Positions 16,866 to 27,660 of a DNA stretch of 64,000 bases are shown piece after piece (position 1 is the first letter of the stretch; every line of letters starts with the position of its first letter). The position numbers and the translations under genes are program-made. The notes under the pieces were generated by a model that worked only from the letters and a program-made list of their open reading frames with translations, did not search any database and was not told the origin of the DNA. Source of the stretch: Unio delphinus (taxonomy: Eukaryota; Mollusca; Bivalvia; Unionida; Unionidae); assembly GCA_029339505.1 (NCBI GenBank), contig JAQISU010000345.1:819501-883500 (forward strand). The letters run 5' to 3'.

Positions 16866-18057
16866 TTGGCCAAATATTAGGTCAAAACCATTTGGTGGTC
16901 AACAACCGAATAATTCACTGGTATTTGCAAATAAGAATAAACCCGACGGTACCCCAGACTGGAACGTTGTTTCCATACCAACCGGATCATATCAAATTGA
17001 ACAAATCAATGATGAATTCGCGCGTAGAATAAAATCGATTACTGGAAAAGAATCAAAAATAGCTATAACAGTTCATGTGCCGACACTATCATCTGCCATT
17101 GAAATAAGCACAGAAGGATACGTCGTAGACATCTATAACAGCTCGATAAGAACCGTACTAGGATGGCCTGAATTACCACCCGGTGGAAAAACCGTTAAAT
17201 TACCAGAACCACAAAAAACTGATTATATCACCGACAGGACAAAATCTGATAATCCAGTAAAGCGTTATAGAGATTATGACAAATTGAATTTTTTCATTAG
17301 AGTAGAAGATGAGAACGGCCAAATTGTTTATCATTCTGCTAACTGGGATAAAATCACTGAAAATTTCACAGCTTTCAATAACGATATTTCACTGTTGTTA
17401 TTATCCCTTAAATCCGATACTCTCACCCGAGATGAATTTATCAGCGTCATAGAAACATGTAACAAAATCATCAATGACATGGAAACATTTCATTCACAAA
17501 TTATTCAAGAAGTATTAGGTGACAATATCCCCCTATCGAGAACAGCATTTGCATCGAACTTAAATATCCCGGTCAAGGATATTCCAACAGTCAAACTTCC
17601 AGGATATAATATCTCAGAACTACAAAAATCTCTCGATGATGCCATCGATGAAGGTTTCAAAAAAATCCATGATACGTGGAAAAAAACACCATCACAACCA
17701 CAAACAACTATCCTCAAACATAATAATGACCCAGATGATGGTGGCAGGCATATTGCTCCGTTCAATGTGAATATTTCATCGGTGATAGCAATCAATTTAG
17801 TGTGTGATGTGATCGAAGGAAGCTATCAAATAAATTTAGAACGATCAAATCAAGCTCAGCAAGGATATATTTTGTATTCATTTGCACCAACAGCTCCTCC
17901 AGGGTTTCTAATTATTGAGGATCCAACTAATCCAGTCTATATGCGATGTCATAATAATTCATTAACCAGAATTAATTTCAAACTCACTGACCAGTCCAAT
18001 AATCTGATTGATTTACAAGATGAGGTGTTAGCGATTAGTCTGTTTGTGAAATCGTAG
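16702..18057 (+). CDS. Penton/minor capsid protein (single jelly roll type)
   Basis: 451 residues from MTTQMELLQQ (an alternative Met lies at 16687). The N-terminal half has PVPVKEIALAKLRVYHSWPN, DWNVVSIPTGSYQIEQIN and a jelly-roll pattern shared with Polinton/adintovirus pentons. A variable middle part (about 180-335) differs strongly between elements. The C-terminal ~110 residues are highly conserved (PFNVNISSVIA, PPGFLIIEDP, FKLTDQSNNLIDLQ-E-LAISL), matching the DQ...lid..gE..i.L ending of these proteins. It occupies capsid vertices and probably holds the fibre. The gene ends just before the right terminal repeat. Confidence 0.82.
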   Translation: MTTQMELLQQIVENTKPVQTSMISITSTNPEFSVNFPSPVPVKEIALAKLRVYHSWPNIRSKPFGGQQPNNSLVFANKNKPDGTPDWNVVSIPTGSYQIEQINDEFARRIKSITGKESKIAITVHVPTLSSAIEISTEGYVVDIYNSSIRTVLGWPELPPGGKTVKLPEPQKTDYITDRTKSDNPVKRYRDYDKLNFFIRVEDENGQIVYHSANWDKITENFTAFNNDISLLLLSLKSDTLTRDEFISVIETCNKIINDMETFHSQIIQEVLGDNIPLSRTAFASNLNIPVKDIPTVKLPGYNISELQKSLDDAIDEGFKKIHDTWKKTPSQPQTTILKHNNDPDDGGRHIAPFNVNISSVIAINLVCDVIEGSYQINLERSNQAQQGYILYSFAPTAPPGFLIIEDPTNPVYMRCHNNSLTRINFKLTDQSNNLIDLQDEVLAISLFVKS

Positions 18058-18084
18058 TGATTTTCGTCCCCCAGACAAGGTCTG

Positions 18085-18303
18085 GAACACGATATCGTAT
18101 CGGACTGGATCAAATATTCGGTTAACCCCAACTGAAAGTTCTAGCAGCAGAGGGGGTGAGTGACAACGACGTTGCGACGCGAATGTTTTCAGACAAGGGT
18201 CGGAGACTTATTTTTTCGCGAGAAGGGTCCAGTGTTATTTTGGAGGGGGTATAATCAAAAATAAAAACAAAAAAAAGTTGTCTGATTCGCCCCCTCTGCT
18301 GCT
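18085..18303 (-). repeat. Right terminal inverted repeat of element B
   Basis: Mirror of 1858-2076. It includes a copy of the last ~13 ATPase codons, then a 161-bp block (18143-18303) beginning AGCAGCAGAGGGGGTGA and ending CGCCCCCTCTGCTGCT. GGATT follows at 18304-18308. Confidence 0.9.
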
Positions 18304-18308
18304 GGATT
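18304..18308. repeat. Target-site duplication of element B, right copy (GGATT)
   Basis: Same 5-mer as at 1853-1857. The element A gene sequence (AGTCGTTTGAATAAGG) resumes immediately after it. Confidence 0.9.
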
Positions 18309-18798
18309 AGTCGTTTGAATAAGGATGAAATGGGGTACAAGGAATTTCAAAAGGGAATTAGTAATTATAAAAAAGAACTAATAGAAGAGCGACAATAAGA
18401 AATAGAAGAACGACAAGAGCGAAAACGTCAAACACCAACACGGAGACAAACACGAAGACAAAAAAAAACAAGAAGAACCTTCGAATCGAGATGATGATGA
18501 TAGTTATTTAGAAAAAATGGATGCAAGTATCGGGGAGGGATTTTCAGGGGAAAATCGAAGATTTTCAGGTCTAGTTGGAAACGCTAGCGTTTCATGTCCT
18601 GGTAATGTTCTCAGTGATATATCACGATTAGAAGTTCTCATCGGAGGAAAACGAGCTGGAAATAACTCTCCAGAAATAATTAATGAAGCAGCTGATATCT
18701 GCAGGCGGTTATTTCAAGGCGGTATCATGGATATCAAAATGTATCGAGATTTCATTAACGAGTTAGCGGAAAATCATATTGATTATTACAGCGACTAA
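18309..18798 (+). pseudogene. Virion-type protein of element A, 3' part
   Basis: Continues the gene cut at 1857. It carries a stop in the Arg/Glu-rich region (CAATAAG near 18395) and a further shift. From 18517 a frame is open that includes the conserved C-terminal domain (ISRLEVLIGG-RAGNNSPEI...GIMDIKMYRDF) to the stop at 18798. Within it, two palindromes (GGAAAATCGAAGATTTTC and GAAACGCTAGCGTTTC, about 18548-18592) appear inserted relative to B. Confidence 0.82.
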
Positions 18799-18901
18799 GT
18801 CGAAAATTCTTTGGATTGGAAATTGCTAGCAATTGAAAATCCGTAGATAAATATCATTTGAATTACTAGTAATTAGAAAACACTAGTGTTTTTACAATAA
18901 G

Positions 18902-19381
18902 ATGATCATACACTACAACCATGACAAACCAACCAGCGTCTATGTGGTAAACTCACGATTGCCTGTTTATAGAGCATATTACGGAGATGGTTTCGGTGAT
19001 ACAATTGTAGGGTTATTTACAATAATGGCCCCAAAAGTGATGCCGATGGCTAAACAATTAGGAATAAAAGCAATTGATGTTATTCGTGATAAGGGTATTG
19101 GTGCTGTTGGAGATCTTGCCGGAAAAGCGTTTTCAGCCGCGAAGAATAAATTAACAGCGCTAGTTCGGCGGAGAAAGAAACCGGGACTACTGCCATCTAC
19201 AGCGGAAATGCCTGCAAGTGTCAGCAAAGCAATAAATAGCGCAGTGGAAGAAAAATTAGCATCATTAGTGGCTACACCAGTGACACCATCACTTGATGTA
19301 CAAAAAAGCGCTATCATGAACGCGATAACAGGAAGTGGTTTGAAACCAAAAAGAAATTCGAAAAATTTTCAACGACGATGA
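18902..19381 (+). CDS. pVI-like minor virion protein, element A copy
   Basis: 159 residues, intact frame, starting MIIHYNHDKPT like the B copy at 12217. It retains PVYRAYYGDG, the amphipathic helices and the basic tail. It is 14 residues longer than B, mainly in a linker before GSGLKPKRN. It is preceded by AATTACTAGTAATT and AAAACACTAGTGTTTT palindromes (18861-18893). Although open, it lies in an element whose neighbours are broken. Confidence 0.6.
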   Translation: MIIHYNHDKPTSVYVVNSRLPVYRAYYGDGFGDTIVGLFTIMAPKVMPMAKQLGIKAIDVIRDKGIGAVGDLAGKAFSAAKNKLTALVRRRKKPGLLPSTAEMPASVSKAINSAVEEKLASLVATPVTPSLDVQKSAIMNAITGSGLKPKRNSKNFQRR

Positions 19382-19430
19382 TGATTACAAAGAGTTTCAC
19401 AATTGAAAACACTAGTGTTTTATTATAATA

Positions 19431-20854
19431 ATGTTCAAAAAAAAAACTGATCCGGCGTTTGATTTAGATGCCCCAGTGCGCAAAGATGATTCTGTCCGCG
19501 ATTATCAATACTATTCCTATCATGCTATACAACCCAATCTAAGATCGCGAATTGAACTTCAAGTTCAAGATACCAGTAAATACTCTTTGCTATGTGAAGC
19601 ATTTATTGAAATCGAGGGAAAACTCGTAACAAATGTTGCAGCTGATACCCCATATGCAGATAACGCAAATGACCGAGTTGGTTTTGTTAATAATGGCATC
19701 ATGGCGTTATATGAAAGTGCAAGATATCTCATTGATGGAAAAGAATTGAATCAATAGACCGTGAAGTTGATGTTGCAACAACAATAATCGGGCTAGTAAG
19801 ATATTCTGATGATTATACAAGGTCGGCTGGTCCATCTATGATGTTTGCAAAGGATACCTCTGATAACGCTGACCACCTTCAATACATTAAAGTGTTAACA
19901 GCAAGAGATAATGCAGAAGCCGATCAACAAGAAGCAGCTAATCCAGAACGTCGAGCTAGACCAAGAGCTGCGTTTGATATTCTCGGAGGCGTTAATGGCA
20001 ATCTCAATTTAGGATTTGCAGCACGAAAAGGAGCATTGCACGGACCACAACGATATTTTTCATGTGCGATTCCACTCCATCACATATTTGGATTCTGCAG
20101 AAATGTCAGAAAAGTCATCTATGGAGCCAAACACACAATTGCGTTAGTGCGAAAAGGCAATGACAATGATGCAATTTGGCGTACTGGTGCCGCTGATGGT
20201 AAAGTTGTTTTGAGTAAAATAGTATTGTGGATGCCAGTAATGACCCCATCAATTACCACAGAAGAGCGGCTACTTTCATTTATGGACACAGGTGGCAAAT
20301 CATTGATAAGTTGGCTAACAACAACAACTGATACCAAAGAGGATAATGTTGCTGATACATTTACATGGCACCTGGCATCAAAACAAGGCGTTTCAGCTCT
20401 ACGTCATATATTTATAGCGCTGCAGAATCGGAATCGATTAGGCTCCCAAGAACACAGTCATATGATATTTGATCGATTAGGAGTCAAGGAGGTTTCACTG
20501 AGAATAAACGGACAACAAGAACCATCTGAGGATATACAGCTTGATTACGACACTAACCATATAGCACGTGTATATCATCGGATGCTGTCATATATGGGTC
20601 GTGATCAAAATGTTGATACTGGTTTACAAATATCGCAACTTGATTTTAAAAGTCTCTATCCGATTTATTACTTTTCGCTGGAACATCTTGATTTAACAAG
20701 GCAATCCGTCGTTGACATACATTTTAGGGCTCGTATAGATCCTGGTGGTGTTAATTATAGAGCGGTTACTGTCATTCAAAGTGATAAATCAATGTTGTTA
20801 GAAGGGACTGGCGGACGAATGAGGATCGTTGATGCACCAGTGGAAAATCTTTGA
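19431..20854 (+). pseudogene. Major capsid protein of element A (1-nt deletion)
   Basis: Open from 19431 to a stop at 19757 and again to 20854 in another frame. Comparison with B around LIDGKEIESID shows one base missing near 19744. Both halves otherwise align well with the B capsid protein. The C-terminus is shorter, lacking the Pro-rich loop before NYRAV. Confidence 0.88.
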
Positions 20855-20917
20855 TTGAAATCGTAAACGATTTTCACAAATAGATCAATTGAAAGCATAA
20901 ATGTGTTTTACAATAAA

Positions 20918-21313
20918 ATGCCATATAGTGTTGTTAGTGTCAAGCTGACTGATGGTCAAGTAAAGAAATTAAAATCAAAATCAGCTCAAGAATGTGGAAC
21001 CACAATAACACTGAAACCAGCACAGATGTCCAGTGGTACACATAAAATATCATTAACGGATCGTCAAATAAAACATTTCAATGATGCGCTAAAGAATAAG
21101 CGAGGGGTTCAAATTGTATTTTCGAAGGCTGCAGTCGCCAACATGATAAAATCAGGTGGTATATTTCCATTGTTAGCTGCAATACCAGCATTGATTGCAG
21201 CGGCTTCCCCAGCGGTGGCTAAAGCGGCGGCGTTAGGAGTCGTTGGTACTGCAGCAGGAATGGCACTAAAGAAGGCAACTGGACAGGGATATAAAAAAAG
21301 GGAAAGGGTCTAA
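20918..21313 (+). CDS. Hydrophobic core/virion protein, element A copy without tail repeats
   Basis: 131 residues from MPYSVVSVKL (an upstream Met at 20903 is less likely). It has the same repeated strand-helix units and Ala-rich stretch as B. A run of seven A's (21291-21297), against eight in B and C, changes the frame so the protein ends GYKKRERV. The DNA for the LPGTPYS-type tail is still present downstream but out of frame. Confidence 0.62.
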   Translation: MPYSVVSVKLTDGQVKKLKSKSAQECGTTITLKPAQMSSGTHKISLTDRQIKHFNDALKNKRGVQIVFSKAAVANMIKSGGIFPLLAAIPALIAAASPAVAKAAALGVVGTAAGMALKKATGQGYKKRERV

Positions 21314-21335
21314 GACTACCAGGAACCCCGTATTC

Positions 21336-21845
21336 ATGATACAGCGGAAAGGGTCTAAGACTAGGACCGGTTTATTAACTCAGAAATCTTCGATTTCCAA
21401 ACCTTCGATTGTGGAATCTTTGACTCCGTTGTCCGATTTTGATTTACTCGATGCTGCTAAAAAAAAACTCGCGATTAAAAACTTCAGAGGTGTTTTTATG
21501 AAAGATCAGTTACCGGCACAACCAAACAGCGTTGAAACCGGTATTATTTATCTCGATAACAGCACCGGGTCCGGAACTCACTGGGTTGCATACGCGATTG
21601 ATCCACGTGGGATTGTTTATTTCGATTCATATGGATTAGCACCGCCTAAGGAATTCAAGCGTTATATAAACCGCTTAAAAATTCCTCACTGGTATTCTAC
21701 GCTACCAACACAACAAATGAATGATCCACCAATATGCGGCAATGAAGTATTAAATGTCCTTGACGCTATTTCATCATCTGGAAAACTACCTCATGTTGTC
21801 GTAAATGAATACACTAGTAATCGCTTTTTAGAGAGAGATGTATAA
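21336..21845 (+). CDS. Adenovirus-type cysteine protease, element A copy
   Basis: 169 residues. The catalytic His (GTHW), Asp (YFDSYG), Gln (PTQQMND) and Cys (PPICGNE) are all present, so this copy could encode an active fold. There is no Met at the MSNFDL position (it reads LSDFDL), so translation must start upstream at 21336 or come through a fusion. Palindromic GAATCTTCGATTCC-type repeats encode the N-terminal extension. Confidence 0.78.
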   Translation: MIQRKGSKTRTGLLTQKSSISKPSIVESLTPLSDFDLLDAAKKKLAIKNFRGVFMKDQLPAQPNSVETGIIYLDNSTGSGTHWVAYAIDPRGIVYFDSYGLAPPKEFKRYINRLKIPHWYSTLPTQQMNDPPICGNEVLNVLDAISSSGKLPHVVVNEYTSNRFLERDV

Positions 21846-21851
21846 AATAAC

Positions 21852-22717
21852 ATGATTGATATTTGGGGGAGATCTTTATCAGCGCTGAAGAAACCCGAAC
21901 CCGATGGCACTGCAACCCTTGATTCTATCAAGGATATAAAAAAAATAATTGAAGATGAAATAGCTGAGACGTTGAACCTAGCAAGTGTTGATCCCGGGGA
22001 AATAGTTGTATTTCAAGATCGTCAGGGTAAATTGAAAACTAGTTATATTTATCTGGATGATATATTGGTTAAACAACGAAACGCAATCGAGGATACTATT
22101 TGTTATTTTCCGATCAGGGTAAACTCAAACCGGGTGTACTTTTTTCGACGATTACAGATAGATTAAAAACTCTCAACGATGAGTTAAAAAATTCTGTGTT
22201 GGAACTAGCAACACTTCAATCTAAAACTGAAGAACACGGAAAACAGTTTTCAAATTTTCGTAGAAACATCGTGGATAAATTTATTGGAACCCCGTTGGAT
22301 AAAATTGAAATAAAACTCCCTGATATTAAAAAATCCATCGATGAGACGAAAAACTTCATCGAAGCAATCAAAGGTGATGCAACTAGGATGATAACAGTCA
22401 TTGAAAAAACAAAAATTCCTCATGAGAAAACCAACAACGTAGTATACACGATCCAACACGACGGATCATTTGCGTGGACACCTACAAACAACAAATTAGA
22501 TATCACTGCAACCGTTAAAGGTATTTATTGATTAACACTAGTGACAACGACTCAATTTAATATTTCATCGTCGAGTTCATCCGGGGTCAACAATACGATT
22601 TCAACGATCATCGACAAGGATACAACTGAAAAGTTCACGATAACATCTACTGATAAAAATTTGGTTAGGGTTTCAAAAACGTGGTATTTGGAATTCGTAG
22701 CGGATTTAAGTAAATAA
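21852..22717 (+). pseudogene. Fibre-like protein of element A
   Basis: Starts MIDIWGRSL. The frame shifts near 22100-22110 (ACTATTTGTTATTTTCC, one base lost) and meets a TGA near 22529, replacing the Arg codon in the GIYRLT motif of B. The remaining head sequence is recognisable to a TAA near 22717. The shaft is about 30 residues different from B. Confidence 0.82.
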
Positions 22718-22730
22718 CGGTTTCAATTGA

Positions 22731-22748
22731 AATCGTAAACGATTTAAA
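22731..22748. repeat. Intergenic palindrome before the membrane-protein gene
   Basis: GAAATCGTAAACGATTT lies 6-8 bp upstream of the gene start, followed by AAAAATAAAATG. This layout (hairpin, A/T-rich stretch, ATG) is repeated before many late genes. Confidence 0.65.
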
Positions 22749-22766
22749 AATAAAATGTCATCACTG

Positions 22767-23405
22767 ATGATTTCATCATCGCAATATCGCTATGATCAGG
22801 TCAGAGAATTTCAAACTAGACTCAAAACCCTCGCCGAGGAGTATCAAATAAAAATAAAAAAATACCGACGAAGAATCACGGCAGTTGATGTTACCATGTA
22901 TTTGGTGTCAGGCGTTCTCGCTGGCGCCGGAATAATACTTGCATCGGTTACAATGATTGCCCCGGTCGTAGTTCCAATTTGCATTTCTGCGGCGGCTACA
23001 ATCGCGGGTATATCAACCGGAATAACAAACAAAATATCATCATGCAGCCAGAGTAAACTGCAAGATTACTTAATTCAATTTCATGTTGTATCAACCGCAT
23101 ACTCGCAATTATCCTCGATGATATCGTCGTCACTCGATGATACAATTATATCAGATAGTGAGTTCTCAGCGATGGTCAGTATTTATGATTCCGCGATGTC
23201 AAAATTAGAGCGACAACAACAGTATAATAACAATGACAACACCGCAGGAATTACTTCAACAAATAGTGGAGAACACAAATCCAGTGCAAACAAGCATGAT
23301 CTCAATAGCCTCAACGAATCCAGAATTCAGTGTGAATTTCCCTATCCCAGTCCCCGTGAAGGAAATCGCATTAGCAAAATTACGAGTTTATCACAGTTGG
23401 CCTAA
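22767..23405 (+). CDS. Two-helix membrane protein, element A copy
   Basis: About 212 residues from MISSSQYRYDQ (an in-frame Met at 22755 is possible). It has the same coiled coil, basic patch and paired hydrophobic segments as the B copy at 16236. The 3' end overlaps the penton start at 23233 in another frame, as in B. Confidence 0.62.
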   Translation: MISSSQYRYDQVREFQTRLKTLAEEYQIKIKKYRRRITAVDVTMYLVSGVLAGAGIILASVTMIAPVVVPICISAAATIAGISTGITNKISSCSQSKLQDYLIQFHVVSTAYSQLSSMISSSLDDTIISDSEFSAMVSIYDSAMSKLERQQQYNNNDNTAGITSTNSGEHKSSANKHDLNSLNESRIQCEFPYPSPREGNRISKITSLSQLA

Positions 23406-24578
23406 TATCAGATCAAAATCATTTGGTGGTCAACAACCCAATAATTGACTGGTGTTCTCGTATAAGAATAAACCCGATGGAACTCCAGACTGGAACGTTG
23501 TTTCGATACCAACCGGATCATACCAAATTGAACAAATCAATGCTGAATTGCAACGTAGAATAAAATCGATTACTGGAAAAGAATCGAAAATAGCTATAAC
23601 GGTTCATGAGCCGACGCTATCATCTGCAATTGAAATAAGCACAGAGGGTTACGTCGTAGATATCTATCAGAGTTCTATAAGGATAATACTGGGATGGCCT
23701 GAAATCCCACCTCAACGAGAACCCGTTAATTTACCAGAACCACAAAAATCTGATTATATCACCGACAGGATAAAATCTGACAATCCAGTAAAAAGCTCTA
23801 GCGATTACAATAAATTAAATTTTTTCACTGAAATAGAAAGTTACGCTATTAATTATTACATAACTCGACAGGATAAAATCACTGAAAATTTCACAGCGTT
23901 CAATAACGATATTTCACTGTTGTTAATATCCCTTAAATCCGGTACTCTCACCCGAGATGAATTTATCAGCGTCGTAGAAACATGTAACAAATCATCAATG
24001 ACATGGAAACATTTCATTCACAAATCATTCAAGATGTTATAGGTGACAGACATCTTATTACGAAAATAGAATTTGCAACGAAGTATAATATACGTCAAGA
24101 ACATATCTCCAAATTCAATATACTAGGATATAATATCTCACAACTACAAAAATCTCTCAATGATGCCATCGATATTGGTTTTAAAATAATTCATGATGCG
24201 TGGAAAAAATTAACAAAACCACAAACAACTATCCTGACGCATAATAATGACCCAGATGGTGGCGGCAGGCATATTGCTCCGTTCAACGTGAATATATCCT
24301 CGGTGATAGCGCTCAATTTAGTATGTGATGTTATCGAAGGAAGCTATCAAATAAATCTCGAACGATCAAATCAAGCTCAGCAGGGATATATTCTGTATTC
24401 ATTTGCACCAACAGCTCCTCCAGGATTTCTAATAATCGAGGATCCAACTAATCCAGTCTATATGCGATGTCATAATAATTCATTAAAAAGAATCAACATC
24501 AAACTCACTGACCAGTCCAATAATCTAATTGATCTACAAGGTGAGGTTCTACAAATTAGTCTGTTTGTGAAATCGTAG
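23233..24578 (+). pseudogene. Penton/minor capsid protein of element A
   Basis: Starts MTTPQELLQQ. A TGA at about 23446-23448 replaces the Ser codon of the NNSLVF motif, and a one-base loss near 23990-24000 shifts the frame. The conserved C-terminal domain is complete to 24578. The middle region is shorter and different from B. Confidence 0.85.
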
Positions 24579-24599
24579 TGATTTTCATTATTAACCCAC

Positions 24600-24848
24600 A
24601 GCAGCAGAGGGGGTGATGACAACATCGCTGCGACGTTTTATGGTTAAGCAACGAAAACGCGAATAGAGTATCACCCGCGCAAATTCATGTTTTGAGCAAG
24701 AAATCAATAAGGTTCTATTTACCAAATGGAGACTTTATTTTTTTTTTGGTTAAAACATGAGATTTCGCAGGAAGGCTCTATTTGCCGTTTTGAGGGGTTT
24801 ATCGATTTTTTTCGAAAAAAAGTTGTAGGATTCGTCCCCTCTGCTGCT
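24600..24848 (-). repeat. Right terminal repeat block of element A
   Basis: 249 bp beginning AGCAGCAGAGGGGGTGATGA and ending TCCCCTCTGCTGCT, so it has the same mirror-ended structure as in B but a longer, diverged interior (it includes GGAGACTTTATTTTTTTTTT, which recurs in the D end). The flank after 24848 is host DNA. Confidence 0.85.
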
Positions 24849-24970
24849 GATACTTAGATCTATGGAGTCAGATCAAGTCTAGTTGATCCTCCTTGGACAT
24901 CCATTATAATACTTAGATCTATGGAGTCAGATCAAGTCTAGTTGATCCTGCTTGGACATCCATTATAATC
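24849..24970 (+). repeat. 59-bp host tandem duplication
   Basis: Two near-identical units starting ACTTAGATCTATGGAGTCAG at 24851 and 24910, differing at one base. Element A ends exactly at the start of this repeat. Confidence 0.8.
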
Positions 24971-25429
24971 ACAACAATGACCATCTTTGAAATCTCATCC
25001 TGACTAGATGGTCATTTTAACGGGTTTTCACTTGTACCCTTTTATCATGTCAAGATGATCCTAAATCAATATGACCTCCAGTATTGCCAGTACAGTGGAC
25101 ATAAAGAAAATCCTGTTATCGTTAATCCTCCTTAAAGAATAGTCCTATTAACATGGTGTTTTCATTACAATACCTTTATGATGTTGCACTGTTCTTAAAT
25201 GACTATTATTGTGGCCATCTTAAAAATTGTGTAATCAATGTCCTGTTGAATTGATAACCATGTCAACATGGTGTTATCACTAATATACTACTCACCATAT
25301 GTAATTGCTCATAAATGAAAATAATGTCAATCTCACCTCCCAGAATTTTAAAATTCTTGCAATAGCTACATTTTTTCAAATGAATGGCTAAACTGACATG
25401 AAAATTTTCTTGAAGTAACCCCTGTCCAA
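24971..25429. other. Host DNA, no feature recognised
   Basis: AT-rich sequence with loosely repeated phrases about 80-110 bp apart (ACCATCTTGAAAATC-like, CATGTCAACATGGTG-like), perhaps an old degenerate tandem repeat. No open frame of interest. Confidence 0.4.
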
Positions 25430-27603
25430 TCAAAGCCAATACTATTGTGTTCAGTTTACAAGCCACCTAATTCCACAGCTGATTGGATTTATAGATTTGA
25501 GGTGCATATTAAAAAAAGCATTACTAAAGGAAGATTTAGAAACTATTAAGTGATTTTAACACTGACTAGATGAAAAGAACACTATTATTGTGGATAAATA
25601 ACATTGAAACATACAACTTTACTCAATTAATTTAACACCCGATTAGAGCAACAAACAAAAGTGCTACTAACATTGAGCATGTTTATCCTAATAAACCTGA
25701 AAACATAAGTAAAATAAATATGCAAGTGTACACACTGAGTCACCATTACCCAGACTGTATAACTAGACCTGTTCCGAAATCATCTAAAAACGGTCAACAC
25801 ATTGAAATACAATACAGGGATTTAAACAGTTTGATGAGGAAATGTTCTTAAATGATTTAGTTTGCAAACCCTTCCAATCAGTCTCCAATATAGCTGATGT
25901 CCACACTGCTTTAGACAAATGGTATCAGATGTTCCATGCAGCCTTAGACAAGCATGCCCCAATTAAAACAAAAAGGGTTAAACACCAAATTACACCCAAG
26001 TGGATTACTCCTGAAATAAATGAGGCTAGGCATCTAGGAAATAATTTCCACACAAAAAAGACATAAAAAGCTATAGAAAGTGTAGGAATAAAGTTAGATA
26101 TGGCAAAAGAGAACAGGGTATTGATGAAAGTAAGAGTATCAATAATTTGTGGAAGCATCTAAATGAGCTGAACCTACCCAAGAATGTTTTTTCCCCTAGA
26201 CCTATGAAAAATGAGGATATATCTTCATCAGCATCTTTAGTAACAGCATTCAGAACCAGACAAACAACCCAGTTGAACTTGATGCTATTCTGTCATTTAT
26301 AAGAGCTAAAATTCCTGATGATAATTATTTTTCAGTAGCTAATGTTAGTGAAGCTGATGTTTTTTATATTCTATTTAAGGCGAATATTGATAAATCCTCA
26401 AGATTGGATGGTACATGTATTGGTCCACAAATTGCTGCACCAACACAGTTATTAACACATATCTTAGACTTAAGTGTAATGAGTGGCAATTTTCCAGAAA
26501 CATATTAATGTGAAATGGTGACACGTATCTTTTATATAGAAAAAAGGAGGATCCAGGCAATTACATATCAATATCAATTCTACCTATATTGTTAAACTTA
26601 TTTGAAAAGCATGTAGCCATTCAGGTCTATACATTTTTTTAAACAAACTCTCTATTTCATACAACACAATCAGGATTTAGAAAGTACCACTCGTGCCAAA
26701 CAGAACTTACCAAATTAATTGATCTTTGGCTGAAAAAATGGATAATGGACATTTGACTGAGATTGTTTTCCTTGACTTTAAGAAAGCCTTTGATCTTGCT
26801 GATCATGAAATTCTGCTGCAAAAGTTGAACTGTTAAGATTTGACAATCCTTCTTTAAACTGGTTTAGACCATACCTAAACCAAGGGTCTCAACAAGTAAG
26901 CATTGGCAATATTAGCTATCAAACTTGCACTATTGATTCAGGAGTCCCTCAAGGCTCAGTTTTGGGCCATCTCCTCTTTCATATCTATATCAATGATCTA
27001 CCATTAAATAATGAATCCACAAATACAGATTTGTTTGCAGATGATGCAACCTTGTATACATCTAGTTCTGATACTGAAGTTATCCAAGCTAGATTAAACT
27101 CAGACCTTTTTAGAGTCCAAAACTGGGAACAACAAAATATGATAGTAATTAATGAAGGTCTGATTTTAAGGGACACCATAAAAGGTACAAAAGTCAGGGA
27201 ACCCAAAGCTATCTCTTGCATAAAATAATCATCTCAGAATATCCTGCACCAGACTATCTTCAGGACTTCAGGCCTTTTTAAGCACAATACTAGTTGAGAT
27301 CAATATCACATGGAAACCTTCTAGCACAAAAACCAAGAACAGAGCAATTTTAAAAAAGTACAGTTTTACGGAACAAGCTTCCACAACATATAAAATCTGC
27401 TGAAAATATTAGAGTATTTAAGAAGAAATATCATGAACATGTATGTGTTTCTAATTGATAATGAAATTTAGTATTTTAATTCTAAACATGCTAAAATAAA
27501 CAGTAATTATTGCTATCTTCATATAATGTGCATGGTTATACTGTCCTTTAGAGGGTCTCAAGGGACTAGTCCTTGACTAACGAGTCACTCTCGTAAATAA
27601 AGA

Positions 27604-27660
<57 letters not shown>
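25430..27660 (+). mobile_element. Decayed CR1/L2-like non-LTR retrotransposon
   Basis: An endonuclease fragment is visible near 25450-25560 (VYKPPNSTADWIYRFE), then broken reverse-transcriptase pieces. FLDFKKAFDL lies near 26765, the GVPQGSVLG motif near 26940-26970, and the catalytic FADDATLYT at about 27028-27060. There are many stops and shifts. The 3' end (CGTAAATAAAG) runs into (ATT)n at 27607-27660, a typical CR1/L2-type tail. Confidence 0.8.
27607..27660 (+). repeat. (ATT)n microsatellite
   Basis: About 17 uninterrupted ATT units forming the 3' tail of the LINE fragment. Confidence 0.95.

Larger units (their letters stand above)
1858..18303 (+). mobile_element. Element B: complete Polinton/adintovirus-like provirus nested in A
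   Basis: 16,446 bp between AGCAGCAG...CTGCTGCT tips with a GGATT duplication. The two ~219-bp terminal repeats look almost identical (I see about one mismatch), which suggests recent insertion. ATPase, integrase, replicase, major capsid protein, protease, fibre, membrane and penton frames are open. Lesions I see: a 1-A insertion in the virion-type gene near 11470, a truncated HNH gene, and a -1 frame junction before the PLA2 domain, which may be natural. A 2.4-kb repeat-rich block occupies 8131-10560. Confidence 0.93.
1..24848 (+). mobile_element. Element A: right-hand part of a Polinton/adintovirus-like provirus, interrupted by element B
   Basis: Bases 1-1857 plus 18304-24848 form one element whose left end lies outside the window. 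The visible genes follow the same order as in B, C and D, from the 118-residue gene to the penton gene and a terminal repeat ending at 24848. Nearly every large gene has a nonsense codon or frameshift (118-residue gene, virion protein, capsid, fibre, penton), so this is an old, decayed copy. It was later split inside its virion-protein gene by element B. The flanking 5-mer after the tip is GATAC; its partner would be outside the window. Confidence 0.88.

Noticed and set aside
1853..18308. A 16.4-kb inversion between two inverted repeats
   Set aside because: GGATT is directly repeated outside the tips and the interrupted gene is collinear across the gap; the inverted repeats are the element's own termini.
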